From a virus, in the IMG/VR virus record IMGVR_UViG_3300033146_005951, positions 1 to 63,435 of that record: a stretch of DNA of 63,435 nucleotides. One strand, given 5' to 3'. Below, piece after piece: positions 24,092 to 39,000 of the stretch. Under the pieces are notes generated by a model that saw nothing but the letters and a program-made list of their open reading frames with translations, was not told the DNA's origin and searched no databases. The first letter of the stretch is position 1. Every line of letters starts with the position of its first letter. The translations under genes and the position numbers were made by a program.

Positions 24092-27000
24092 ATGGAAAAT
24101 ACAATAATTCCTTTAAGTTTTGATGTAAGTGCTCTTCAAGGCCAACTTGATGATATTACTAAAATAATGAATAAGACTTTTGCTTCGTTTGGTAGCAAAG
24201 GACAATTCAAAAGTCTTTCTACTGCCATGAATTCATTTAAAGGTAGTTTTGGTACTATCAATAAATCATTAAAAAGTATTGATTCTAATTTAGGTTTACT
24301 TGTCATTAATATAAATAAGATGTCGAGTAGTTTACAAGAAACAGGTAAAGAAATGAGTACCTTACGACAAGGTACTAAAGATAGTATTGTTACTACAGAA
24401 AAACTTGTTGGTGGTTTTAGTAAAGTTCAATCTGAAGTTAAAGAAACTCAATCATTATTAAAGAAACCTATGAGTTTAAATATTGATTTAGGTAAGACAG
24501 ATCTTGTAGGTCCTCTTGAAAAGCAATTAAGTACAGCACAACAAAAAATTAACCAAGCTTATAAATTTGAAACCCCTATTGGAAAGAAAGCTATATCTTT
24601 TGTTGATGAGACTAAAGTCAAAAATGATGTCAAAGTTTTTGAGAATGCTTATTCTGAAATTAAAAATTCGTCAGATGCTATGATAACTTATGTTCGTGGG
24701 ACTACTCGAGATATTCTTAAGCATCCTATGAATTCACTTGAGCAGTTTCAAAATTTATGGACTAGAACTATTTATAATCTACAGTCGCATAAGACAGGGC
24801 GAGAAGCAATTCCTTTATTCACTCTTACAGGTTCTGAGCTTGGCCCCATATCTGCTGCAATAGAAAAATTAGCTGAATTTCGAAAAGTAAGGCGAGGTTT
24901 AGATGTTGAATCCTTAAAGAGTTTTGAAAGTAGGCCTTTTGAAGAATTAGCTAAATCTTTAAGTAAATCTGGGTTTGCATATGACGAATTAATTGAAGCA
25001 GCTAGGGCTTTTAATGTATTGGAAGTAACTGGAGAAAAGCATATAGATGCTAATATTAAACAAACCAAAGAATATAAAGTTTTAGAAAAAGCTATTAAAT
25101 TATATTCAGAGGCTGTGGCTGTGGCTGATAGACAAATGGAAAAATCAGGAACAGTATCTGATGGGCAGGTAACAAAAGTAAAAAAATTAAAGCTTGCAAT
25201 GGATGAAGCAAGAAAGTCTGTAAGCTTAAAAGGAGAAATCGTATCAGTTAATGCTTTAGCTGGGACATTAGAAAATTTAGGTGATGTTGCCGGCACAAAA
25301 GTTACAGCTGCATTTCATAAGTTAGCTAGTTCATCTAAAAAGATTGGTAAGGAAACATGGGCTAAAGTTTTTGAGGCTAAAGATATTGGGGGATTTCAAA
25401 AAGCATTAGTTGTTTTAGAATCAAAATTAGGTCAAGTTGGTAAATCTAATCCACAAATTGAAGCGTTATATAAAAACTTTAGTAATATAAAACAAATTGC
25501 TGAAACTCATTTTGCTGCAAAGATGTCTGCTGAGTTTGAGGAAGGTGCAAGTAAATCTGAGAAAAAAATTGGTGAGTTATATACTAAGATAACTAAGTTA
25601 CAAAGTCAAGTTGCAAAAGGGGAGCTTCCTCAAAGTGCTTTAGTTGGTCCATTCAAAGCACTTTCAAAAGAAGTTGAATCTCTAATCAAACGCTCTCAAG
25701 TATTAAATGTTTCTTTAGATCAAATAGAGCAATCTAAGGGTCCTTCGGCAATGCGGTATGAGAAAGGACCGAAATCAAGTAGTACAGAATCTCGTGACCT
25801 TGCAACAACATATCAGGAAGGTGTTAGTGAAAAACAAATTTCTTCTTTAAGCACTCTTCAGTCTGGATTAAGAGGAGTTGCTGATCAATTAATATATGCA
25901 AATACTGAACTTAAGGTTTCTGAGGCTGCGTGGGTAAGTTGGGGAGAAGCTAGAAAAAAGATTGTTTTTGATCTTCGTAAAATTACAAGCGAATTTGAAG
26001 TACCGGTTGAAGATGTTTCTCGTACAGATATATCTAAGAAACATAGACAGTATGCAGATTATCAAAAACAAATTGATAGTTTAGTTAAAAAAAGAAAATT
26101 GCTTGGTATGGTTGATAAATCAAGCTATTCAGAATCTCTTTCACAAATGAAAAAAGTATTATCTGGATTACCTCAATTAAATGATTTACAAAAAAGAGGT
26201 AACCAAATTGTACGTGAAAGAAAAGCTTTACTTGATGCTACTGCAGGTAAAGAAAAGACCCCAGAACAAATAGCTCATCTTGAAAAATTAAAGAAGCAAT
26301 ATAAGGAAGTTAAAACTGCTGAAACCGAAGTTGCGAACGTTACTTTATTAATTGCAAATGAAATGGATGTTCTTGCAAGTAAGTCCGCTTTTAATCCAAC
26401 AGATATCGCACGTATCTCAGAGTTTGCTATTGAATTACAAAGAATAGATTCTCTTATTAAAACCATTAGCGGTAAGTCTTCATTGAGTATAAGCGCAGAT
26501 GTTGAAACCTTACAGAGAAGTTTAGGTACGATTAGTAAGGATGCTATTCCAATTAAGACAAAAATCACTATTGATCAGAAAGCAATAGATAAAGAGATTG
26601 CTACATTAGGCCAAAAATTTCATGCTGCAATGGCTAAAGAACCTAAAATTCGTACAGAGACAAGAACAAAAACTGCGTTACAAACTATCCGTTCAACTCA
26701 AAATGCAATTGGTAAGTTAGATAAACAATTGTTTGCAATGACGGATTCTGCAAATGTTGCTTTGCGTAATATCAGAATGGATAAAGCTTTAAATCCTAAA
26801 GATGCAGAGCAGTTAATGAAACCATTACAAAATTTAGTTTCTGAATTTTCTGGCTTACAAAAAGATATTTTGTTAATAGATGAGTCTTTAACTAAATTAG
26901 GTTCTAACCCAACTGAAGAACAAATGCAGAAGGCCTGGTCTCAGCTTGAGCCTGTCTTTTCTAATGCTTATGAGAAGATGAATTTATTTTCTGGGGTATA

Positions 27001-30000
27001 TGATAATCTTTCAAAAAAACAAGGTGGTGCGACTGCTGCAACTAATAATATGGTTTCATCACTAGAAAGGTTAATGCAAAAACCTACACGTGCAGCAAAG
27101 TCATTTGATATTTTAATTGATTCATTATTAAGAACTCAGGGTATAGCAGGAAAAACAGATTTAGCTAAACAGTTAAAATCCCCCGATAAAGCAATTCGTG
27201 AATATGCACAGAAAATTTCTGCGTCAATTGGAAAAGCAAGAACTGGCTTAGATACTATTGCTGGAGAAGCTCTTGGCCCTGAGGCAAATAAAAAAATTAA
27301 GCAGAATATAAAAAGAGCAGAAGAGAATTATGTGAAGCAGGTTGCTGATGCACAAAAGCGAGCCAGACGTAAATTAGACTCATTAATTAAGAAGGCAGAG
27401 GCTGGTCCTGGGTTAAAACGTAGTGGTGCTATTGATAGTGCAAAAGCGGCATTTGGTAAAGAAATTGGCGCATCTATTATTTCTGCAAAAAAAAGCTTAG
27501 AACAAGAGAAAGAAAGAATTCTTAATGTTCCTGTAAAATTAAAACCAGGTGTTGAGGCTGATCTTGTACTTAAAAAATGGAAAAGTACAATACAAGCTTT
27601 AGTTACTGATTTTGGTCAAGGAGGTAATTTAGCTGCTCAGAAATTTCAAGAAATGTATGCTTCAACAGCAGGCGGTTTTAAATTTGATCAGTCATTGTAT
27701 AATGTAGCATCTAAAACTAAAAGCTTATTGGGTCAAACTGGTTCGTTCTTTAAAACAATGGGCTCTCGTAGTGGTGATGTTCTGCCTTTAGAAGAATTCG
27801 ATCAATTAATTAAAAGACAAAAGCAGTTTCAAAAAGAAGGGGCACTTAGTACTGTAGCTCTTAATCCAATTATTGAGTTAGGTAGTGTTATATCAAATAC
27901 TGCTAATGTATTTGATAAGATGAAATTAGCAGTTAAAGCTTCTGCTTCTCCAGAGGTTATAGATAGTATTCAAAAAGAAATTGATCAATTCATACGTCTT
28001 CGTAAAACATCAAAAGATTCAACTGCACAATTATCTCAGCAAACTAAAGAAACCCGTGGCTTAGGTTTCACCATGGAAAAATTTGGTTATGCTATTGATC
28101 TCCTTATTCAATATTTAGAAAAAGCCATTAATAAATTTCAAGGTTTAGGTAAAACTGCGCACACTGCACTTAGTGGCATTGGGTCAAGTTTAAGAGGCCA
28201 AGCTGGTTTATTTAAATCAGGTTTAGCAGATATTGAAGGACCAATGTTTGATATTAAGCCTGAAGGATTTAAGTTAACCAAGCCTTTAGAGTCTATGTTT
28301 TCTGAGATATATAATTCTTCATTAACTAGTTTGCAAGATTTACGTAAGGTGACTGATAAAGGGTTATCTGCTTGGTCTGTAAGTTTTAAAGGAGGATTGT
28401 CGAAGACTGATAATGTAATAAAGCAAAATGGGTCTGCTTTAATTGGGGGTTTAAGTAAAATAAGAAAAAGTGTTCAAGCATCTACTGTTGTAAATTGGGG
28501 TAATATAATTGATCCTAAGGGGGCTGAATTATTAAGAAAATCAGCAGTGGGTATTGATTTACAATTAAAAGAACTGCAAACAAGTATCGCAAGGTTTAAA
28601 ACTGGTAAGATTTCAGAGGTATCTTCCTTTCCTACAGTTAAAGCTTTACAAACTCAATTAAAAACAGTATTATCTGTATCTGAAGAAGTTAAGCGTAAGC
28701 TTGCAGCAGGTAAATTAGGCATGGAACATTTTCCAGCAGTTGATAAATTACAACAATATGCCCTACAATTAACTGCTGCAATTGATATGATCGAAAAACC
28801 ATATAAATCTATGAAAGGATTAGCTGGTCAAGAAGAAAAAGTTAGCACAAAACAATTAGGCAAATCTTTTAGGTCAGGAATAATAGGTGCTCAAAAAGAA
28901 TTAGAGGCTGCTGTTAAACAGGTAAAGACTCCAATGAAGTCTGTTATGGTCAGGTTATTTGAAGACGTGCTTTCAATGACACCTACTGAGATTCCCCAGG
29001 CAGCAGGAATGATGAGGAGTTTAGCTGAACAGTTTCCAAGTCAAATGCAATCTGCTTTTAATGTAATGGGTAAGAAAAAATATGAAGTAGGTAAGTTCAT
29101 TGCAAAAATGTTTAGCATAGATCCAAGTGAATTTAAAACAGTTGAAGCAGCTATGGAAAAGAGGGGAGCTGAAATTCCTAAAATGCTTCTCAAGGCTATT
29201 TTTCTAACTGAAGGTCAGGCAAAGTTTGCAGCAGATGCAAAGAAGTTGGCTAATCAAGTAATTACTGCTCCCCTAAACAAAGCCCTTCGGTCAGCAGGAG
29301 AAGTCACTATGCCCAAATTCGAAACTTTTCGAATTGGTGATGAAATGATGAGAGCCGCAAAATTTGAAGGTGAAAAATTTACTCAAGTAAAGTCTCAATA
29401 CGGAACTTACATTTCAAGTTTAATTAATGATATAAGCAAACTTATGAAAGTTTCTCCATCAAAAACAATGAAACCAATATTGGAGAAAATTTTTAATGCA
29501 AGTGATGTTAATGATATTAATGCTTATGCAAATGGCATGAAAGGGGCTTTAAGCAATATAAAAGATTATCTTCAGAAAGCTGTATCTGGTAAATTGCCAA
29601 AAGGGCAATTAGCAGCTGGTTTAGGTTTGCAAGAAGAATTTAAAGTAGCAGGTTTAGATATAGATGAAAATGAACTATCTCAAATGTTTGAGCAAATGTA
29701 TAAGACGGCAGGTCAATCATTAAAAGATTTTGTTGCTCAAGAAAAAAGGTGGAGCTCAGATTCGATTAAAGATTTAATAATATTAATGGAGTACTGGGAA
29801 AATTTAGGTGGCATGGTTGATATGGTAACCAAAAAGATACCTAAAGTTTCTAATATGAAAAACATTTCTGAAACAATGTTTAAGGGCACAGAGAGCGGTT
29901 CAGTTGCAGCTGGCCGTGATATGGCTCGATTAATGGTTACAGCATTAACATCTACTTTATCTGAGGGAAGCGGAATAAAACAACCTTTAGCTGCAATGAT

Positions 30001-33000
30001 TGGCAAATCTCCTGAGGTCATATTTGAAATAATGCGAGGTACAAATCAAAAACTTAAAAATGAATTAAGAGATTTAGGTTTTAATTTACGTGGAAGTACT
30101 ACAGATTTAGTTAAAAGTATTTCTAAGTTGGGTGATGTAAAAGTAGGTACTGAATGGTTTGAACAATATAGATTGGCAAATGAGAGATTTAATATAGAAG
30201 GTGAAAAAACAGGCATAGTATTAAAAAAGATCCGTGATGGATTTAATACAATAACACCTTTAAGTTCTGAGGGGTTATCTGAACTTGCAACTCGTTCGCA
30301 AGATTTTCTTACTAGAGCAGGTATTGCATTTGAAAGCTTTGATACAAAGTTGTTTAAGCACTCTATTAACTTTAATGCATTTAGTGAAAAAGAAAAAGCT
30401 AATGTTGGAAAGTATACTAATATACTTTCTAAAGGTATGCGTACTATAGGACAATTCCTCCAAGAAGATCCTTTTTCAGGTAGCATAATGCGTTTAGTTA
30501 GAGAAGAAGATGTTCTTTGGGAGAAACTAATTGTTTCTGCTGATAAAGGAGGCAAGAAACTTAAAACAAGCATTCAATCTGAATTAGCTAGGGCACTTGA
30601 TACAACCAAACGTGAAGGAATTAATTTAAATAGATTATTCAAAGGCACTGGTAAAGTTCCTGAGCTCCAAGAAATTATTGGGCAGTTAATGGAGTTACGA
30701 AAAACCAAGCGTGCAGTTGATACTGAAATGATGGCACCTGGTGTTAGACCTTTTAGTAATCTTATTAAAGACGCTTCATTACTGCAAGGAACATTATTAA
30801 CTGCTTTTGGTAGTATATCTAAAGGATTGTCTCGTGTAGGTGAGACAGGCAAAGTAGATATTAAGATGGGCAATTCTATCAGAAATCTTGATACAGTTAC
30901 TCAACATTTAAATATACTTCAAGCAGAAATTGACGAAACAATTGCATATGCAAAAAAGACAGGTCAAACTTTACCTTTAGAGTTTCAATTAGTAACGCGC
31001 TCAGTTTCAGATATGGGTTCGAGCCTTAATAGTTCATATGAAGTTTTAAAAAAGTTACCTACTCACGCAAAGGTCTCTGAAAAAGATATGGAGAAACTTG
31101 CTGAGACAGTAAATAAATCTGCAAGCGCTTTGAAGAAATTTGATCAGATAGATCTTAAAGAATTTTCTTCTAGAGTAGGTACAGCAATGTCTATTGCTAT
31201 GAATAAGGTTAATGCTTTTAGTAAGCAAGCTCAAATAAGGCCTTCATTTCAGCTAGGTAAAACTGGTGTTGATCAAATACTTAAAGCTACTGGCAGTGAT
31301 TCTGATAAGATGATTCAGCAATGGAGAGAGTCTGCTGTAGCAGGTGGTGATACATGGAAACAGATGACAATGTTTCTAAAAGAATTAGAACCTGAAATGA
31401 AAGGAATTTTTGAACGTTTTGCAAGTAAGCCTAGATTATTATTAAAAGCTTTTGATAAAATGACTCCCCAGATGAGAATATTAATGTCTTTATATTTTAA
31501 TGAAATGGGTCATTCTACCGCACAAGGTTTTCAAAAGTGGATGCAGACATATGATAAATATTTTAGCGGTATGACAAAAACAAATAAAAGGCATCTTGAA
31601 ACCTTTTTAGGATATACCTCTCAAACTATGGCATCTTTTAAAGCCCCTGATGTAACTAAGTATTTTGCTCCTGAAACAGGATTAGAAGCAGATAAAACAA
31701 CAGAAGGGTTAAAGAGGCTTGGTAATGCTTTATCTAAACTTGGCATTAATATGAAAGAATTAAAAGATCTTTCTGGAGATACTTCGTGGTTGAAAAAGTG
31801 GGGAGAAGCTTTTGCTACACCTATAGATTGGGATTTTGGCCCAGGCAAAGGGAAGACAATTCAACTTACTGGTACGTTTAGTATGTTTGCTAAAGCAATT
31901 ACTCATGTAGGTGAGGGGTTAGATATATTAATGACTCAGTTGCGTAGAGTAGGAGAAGAAACTCAATCTGGTGCAATTCAAAAAGGAATCAAACAATTAG
32001 TTGCCCTCATTATGCAATTAGATGCTGAGTTTAGTAAAACTTCTAAATTTAAATTATCTATTGGTGCAGGATTAAGTACAAGCTTAAAACCTTTAAGAGA
32101 TGTAGGTTATGCAATAAATAGTTTCTTTGATGCAATGGAAAAAATCAAACTTGCTTCAGATTTTACTTTAACTCAAAAAGAAATTAGTTCATTTGGTAAT
32201 ATAGTTATAATAACAATGAATCAAGTTGCTGCTGCAATGAGTCCTGCTGTTAAAGCTTTAACTGGGTTTGCAAATACAACTGCTGTTAAAAGATTCTCTC
32301 AGTTTGCTCAAGGATTACGTGATTTAGTTGCTGCGACAAAAGACCTTTATCAATTTACAGCTGTATTTAGTGAGATAGACAAAGATTCTAAAAAAGGAGC
32401 TACTGCGTTAGGTCATTTTGAAAAAGTAATGAAATCAATGATGATCTTATTGAATAGCATTCCTGATATATCTAAAAAACTTAATTTTGGTGTAAGTAAA
32501 GATGCAGCAAATAATGCTAGAATGCTTGTTGAGGTATTAAAGCCACTGGCTCAATCTATGTTAATGATTGGTGAGGCTTTTAAAGGAAATGTTAATATCG
32601 AAAGCAATATGAAGAGATTTTCTTCAGCTTTAAAAGGAATGATTAATGTTATTAGAAGTGTTGATTTAGATCCAGTAACTAAAGATTTATTAAATGATAT
32701 ACGTAAACTAACTCAAATATTTAGTTCTAAAGCTTTAGTTGCAACACCTGATGAGGCAGAAAAAAGGCTTCAAGTCTTGGCTCAAGTAATTGAGCAAGGA
32801 TCAAATAAAGTTGCACAAAAAACTAAGCAGGGTATTGAGAAGATGAATCGAGCTTCAAAGACCCCAAAGACTGATTTTTTAACTGATTTAGGTATTACTC
32901 CAGGCAAGGCTACAGGTGGTGGGGGTATTGTATCTGATTTAATGGATATTCAAACTAGTTTTTCAGAGCCAGTGCCAAATTTTGATGCCAGTGAACAAGC

Positions 33001-36000
33001 AATGGGGCATTTAGCTAGTGCTGGAAAAGAAGTAGGAAAAGTACTTCAAGTTATTAACAATGCTGTAATTAAGTTAGGTTCAGAATTTAAAGAAATTCTT
33101 CCTGGAGAAGAAAAGTTTATTACAGAATTGACTCAATTAGCTGCATTGAATCCTGCTGCAGCTATTGATAAATTAAATATTAAATTGAATTCGTTAGGTA
33201 AAAATTTAGCGGGTGATAATTTAAAGAAATCACAAGATGCAATACAAGGGTTTATAATTGAATTATTAAATGGTGCTGCAGGTCTTAAATCAATGGGTGC
33301 TGCAGGTACTGAACTGCAGAAGATCCATGATAACTTAAATAAAGATACAGTTAGCACTAAAGAATTAACTATTGCATTGACAAAAGTTAAAGGAGTTTTA
33401 AAGAGTGTAGAGGTTGAATCTGCAAAACTTGATTTACAAAATCGATTATTAAAAACAAGAGGGGAGGCTAAAGGTGTCCATACAGAAATAAAAAGTTTAC
33501 TTATGTCTATGAAAGCATTAGGTCCCGAGTTTAGAAAATCTCTTTCTACTGGTGATGCTAGGCGTGAATTCCTTTCTTATTCAAATGAGCTAGGTTCAAA
33601 ATTAGAGACTGCAATGGGTCCAATGAGGGCATTTTCTGGATTCAAAGGAGTTAGCGAAGAAATTAAAAAAATGACTTCGAGTATGGCCGTATTAAAAAGC
33701 CAATCTCAAGGCATGGTTACTTTAGCAGATCGGTTTACAGGTAAATTAAGAATTGCAGGAGATCAGTTTTTAAATCTAGTTGCATATCAAACTAGGTGGT
33801 ATGTTTCACAACAAATCTTTTTTATGGGGTTTGGTCAGATACAAAAAATACTTTCTAATTTTGGTGCTTTGGATATTCAAGTAAGAAGAGTTCTTCGTGT
33901 TCTTCGTGATTCTAATAATGCAGTGTTGGGTATTGATTCTTCAATTCGGGCTTTATCTGGAGCAGGTGTTAAGTGGGCTTCTGATTGGGCTCAGAATATG
34001 GAAGTAATGTTTAAGGCCCAGACAAGATCTACGTTTTATAGTTTATTTAAACAACTTGGTACAACCTCTGAAGAAATTGGTGAGTCCATGTATCAGTTGG
34101 GTTCTGCAGGTTTGCAAGCAAATGAAGTAATGTCTGCCATTGAACCAACTCTTCGAATGATAATTGCTACTGAAGGTGAAGTTAAAGATACTACTCGATT
34201 GATAGCAGGTGTTTTTAATTTATATGGAAATTCAATTGAAGGAGCAAGAACAAATACTGAAAAGTTTGTATATATCACTGATGTATTAACTGCAACATTT
34301 AGAGATCATATGGTTACGATTGGAGAACTCATTACTGGTATAAGTTATACAATCGCTACTGCTAAACTTTCTGGTATGCAATTTGAAGAAGTAACTGCGG
34401 CACTTGCAGTTTTAAATGATAATATGTTAAAGGGTTCAAAGGCGGGCCGTGCATTTAATAGGATGCTTTTAAATTCAACTAAAAGATTAGATGAAACAAA
34501 AGATATTTTACAAGCAATTGGAAATCAGGCAAATATAGGAGTTGATTTAACAAAGATTTTTGAGGGGTTGGAAGTCAGTGGAGCTAGACCATTTGATTAT
34601 ATTATTCAAGCTGGCATAGCAATGCAAGAACAATTAAAGACTGCTAATCTTACAGTAGAGAATTTAACTAGGACTTTTAAGTCTATGGGTGTAGTTGGTG
34701 CTCGTGCTTTTGCCATCCTTTTATTAAAAGCTGGTGATTATGAAAAGACATTATTTCAGTTAAAATATGCTGCGTTTAGTGCTGGCGAAGATATGTCTGA
34801 ATTATTAATTGGTGGTTTTGATAGATCAATTCATCGAATTGAAGGTTTCACTCGAGCAGGTTATGCGCGTGTAATGGGAATAGCTCGTGGCGGCGTTACC
34901 GTATTAGCTTCAATGGTTCAGCAAGTAGAAAGTGGTATTAAGAGAATTTCTGAAATGCCTTTTATTCCAGATATTCCAGATGTTAAAAGTTATATTTCAT
35001 TTTTTGGTGTAGTTGCAACTGGTGCTGCAATATTTGCTGGAATTAAGAAAAAGCCTTTGCCTGGATTAGATGCTTTGAGGTTTGATAAGTGGGCTAAAGG
35101 AATTAATAAGTTTACTCTTAATATAGATCAAAACAGAACTGCATTAAAGTTACTCAATGTTGAATTAAGAAAGACTGGATTAAATGCAATTAATTTAGGT
35201 CAAGCATATGAAACTGCAGCAAATAAAATGACTGCAATGAGTAAAATGGGATCTACAATGTCTACGTTTAAAGGACTAACTGGATTAACGTCGTCTTTTA
35301 AACCTCAACAACAACTTATTATATCTGGTTTAAAAGATATTGAAAGAGCTTATACAAAAGTAACTTCAGGCAAATGGAGTATGGGAGATCTGACTGAATT
35401 TAATAGCCAGATGAAATCAATTGCTGCATTCGAACCGACTTTCTTAGCCCGTGAGAAAGAATTTACTATTAAAACTAATTTAACTCGAACCATTAGTGAG
35501 TTTCAAAGAGGATCAATTTCTGCTGATCAATTTAGAGATAGACTTAATGCTGTTCATAAAGAAACTATTAAAGCCAGTGGAATGTCAAATTTAACTACTA
35601 AATTAGATATTTTCGAAAAAGAATTAGCAAGTGGTTCTATGACTATGAGCCAATATACTACTAAATTACGTCAGTTGGGTATTGAAGCAAATAAATTAGG
35701 TAGTATAAAAACTTTTGGATTAGGTGCTGTATCTACAAAAGGATTTGCTGAATCATTTAAAGGAATGAGTAAGTTAAATAAATTATATTCTTCGAACATG
35801 GATCAAATGAGCAAGATAGGCATTAAGTCTATGGATCAAGTTTTTAATTTAGTTAGAAATCCTGCAGCTTGGAGTGAATTTGCATCTAATATGACTAAGA
35901 GTTATAGTAAATTTGATTCTCAAACTCAAAAAGTTTCAAATCAGTTTGGTAGGTTAGTCGATCAAATATCAACACCAATTCGTAAAGTATCTATAGGAAT

Positions 36001-39000
36001 TTCTCAAGATGCTATGGAAAAAGATTTTGTTAAGCAAACAAAAAGCATGTCTGTTTTAAAAGAATCTTGGAAAGGATTTGCAGGAGGTGTTGGCCTTGGT
36101 ACTTCAAAGTTAACAAGTTGGTTTAAAACTATGCGAAAAGTAATGAGTGGCATAGTTCCTCAAATTGGAGAATTTGATTCTTCATTCAGTAAAGCAGTTG
36201 CCAAACGTGAAGCTTTAGTTAAGGTAGCTGCAGGATTTAGAGGAATAGGTGGAGCAGCACGTGGAGCAGCTATAGCAGTTAAAGGATTCTTAGCGTCTAC
36301 TATTGCACTTTTAGCTTTATCTGTTGCAGTGCAAAAAGCTTTTGAGTGGTTCGAAAAACTTTCGCGTGGTACTGAGTATTATGCACAAATATTGGGTACA
36401 GTAAACGCTGAATTTAATAAAACTGTTGCAAGCCTTACAGGAAATATATCAGGAATTACTAGATATGTTGATAAGCTTAGTGAATTACGTGAGTCCATGA
36501 ATATGCGTCTTAAAATTGATGCGGATATAGAAACCAAAGAATTTAATAGAGATTTGTCTCATTTAAGTGGTTTATTAGAAGGTACTTTTCAATTTGAAAA
36601 TTTTGAATTTAATGTAAAATATGGTACTGTAACTGATGCAATTGTTGCTTGGAGGGATTTAAATGATGTTATTGCAAATTTAAAAGAAGAGACATCAAAT
36701 AAAGCAATTGGTCGATTTGTTGAATTAGGCAATGAGTATAAAAAGGCAAGTGAAATTTATAAAAATACAATTACAACTGCACTCGAAGGTTCTTGGTTGA
36801 AATCTCGTTGGGATTCTTTTAGGGGCAAAGAGAAAAGCACTAGTTTAAAAATTAAAATAGAAGATTTGAGTGACCCAGATAAAGTTAAATTTAAACGCCA
36901 AGGCCAAGAAGCAGCCAAGCTCATGATTGATTCAGCTAAAATAGTTTTGCAGCAGGGCGCTACAACTTTTGATTTAGTGTGGGATAAAAATTCAATTGCT
37001 ACTTTCGATCGACAATTAAATAATGTTTTTGAATCTACAACTTTGTTTGGTGATAGCCTCAAAACTACTAATTTAAAATTTAATGTTTTTATTAAAAGAA
37101 TGAAGCAAAGTGCAAAAACTGCTGAATTATTTGATCAATTTAAAGAAGTTGGTGAAAATTTAAACAAGGTATTTCAAGTAGGGGGTGCTGAAGAGTTTGC
37201 TACTTTTATGAAAATGTTTCCTAATTTAGCTTCTGAAAGTAAAGATGAAGTTAAAGGTCTTGCTGATTCGTGGGCTAGTTTAGGGGAAGATGAGAGAGCA
37301 GTTGTTTTGATTAACGCAGCACGTAAAGATCTTAAATTATTTCATAAATCTATGAAAGCAGTTTCTGCAGATGGTAGCATGTTACAAGCAGCAGATTCAA
37401 CTAAAAAATTTGTTGAGGTTGCTATTACTGACATATCAATGTTAAATACTAGTATTGCACAGATGGGAGGTACATTAGCAAGAGAATTTGAAAGTACTTG
37501 GAGTCGTGCTTGGGGTCAATGGGTCAATGAAGGAGTTACTGCTTCACTTGATGTAGATAAAGCTTTAACTGGTTCTTTTGAGTATGGTTCAAAATCTATT
37601 TTAGGTAAATTAGAAAGAGATATTTCAAAAACCACAGATCCAATAGTTAAGAGTTTTACTTCAGCATATACAAAAGTGGGTAGCGTTTGGGCTAAAGAAA
37701 CCTCTAAAATGATAAAGGACAATAAACTCCCTAAAGCATTTAGTAATTGGGGTAATGAATTAAGAGTTGCTTTAACTAGTCCTTGGGCAAAAGCTAGATC
37801 AGCACAAGATGAGTGGCGTTCAGGTATGAACAATGCTGTTGATGCTGCAATGATGAGATTTAATTTATTGCAAGAATCAATGTCTAAAATGGGTAGTTTA
37901 GTTTCAGAAGAGTGGCTGCGCGCTCAATCAGCAATATCCAATAACACTTCATTTGGTTCTGAAAAAGATGGTGAGGATGCAATAGAAAAATTTACTGATG
38001 GAATAGAGAAATCTTTAAAAGCAGCAATTAAGAGTGGTCATAAGGGAATTCAAGATTTAGCAAAGGCTATGTCTGGTGATGTATCAGGTGCAATAGATTT
38101 AACAGTTAAGCGCATGGAACGCTTAACTAATGTAATTGCACAAGCTAAGAGTCTCAGTATTGAAGTAAAAGATGCAATAAGTAAGTGGGAGGGTAGTATT
38201 GTTTTAACAAATAAAGTTCTTAGTGTTACTCTTGATTATTTGAAGAAGTTTGCTAAAAATGCTGATATATCTAAAACAGTTCGAGATATGAATGTTGCTT
38301 TATTAAAGAATGAAAAACTTAGAGCTAAAGAAGCATTTGAAAGGGGAAAAAAGTTAGGTGTCTCTGATGAGGATAAATTGAAAGGGGCTAAAACTTATTT
38401 AGAAAGATTAGATCAAATCAACGAGAAGCTGATGTCTTCAGCAGTAGAAAGCCTTAAGAAGCATATATCAGATAAGGCTAAAGCTGAAAAGAAAGAAATG
38501 ATTGAGCGACATAAACGAGAGAACAGAGCAGCTAAAGAAAGCCAGTCTTTACGAAAAATATCTTATCGTGAAGAAGTTAAAGATGCAAAAATTCAAGCTG
38601 CTTCTATAAAGAAAATTGAAAAGCTTAGGTGGAAAAGACCAGGTTATAAGGCAGATGTTGATCAGAAAATTGAAAATGAAAAAATGTGGGGTGAGCGATC
38701 TCGAGATGAAAATAGGCATAATAGCGAAATGTCAGCTCAACAAAAAAAGTTTAATGATGATGCAACAAAAGCTCGTAAAGAAAGACAAGCTGCTGAGTTA
38801 AAAACACTTGAAGAGACTGGCGGAAAAACTGCTAAGTCAATGCAAAAATTAGCTGAAGTTTTGGCTGATATTGACAGTGGTGAATTAAAAATAAAAAGTA
38901 TGGATGAATTATTAGTTCATATTACTTCATTGGGTGATCCTGAATTAACTAAGAATTTTAAGTTATATTTAGATGAAATCAAAAATACTAATGTGGAAAT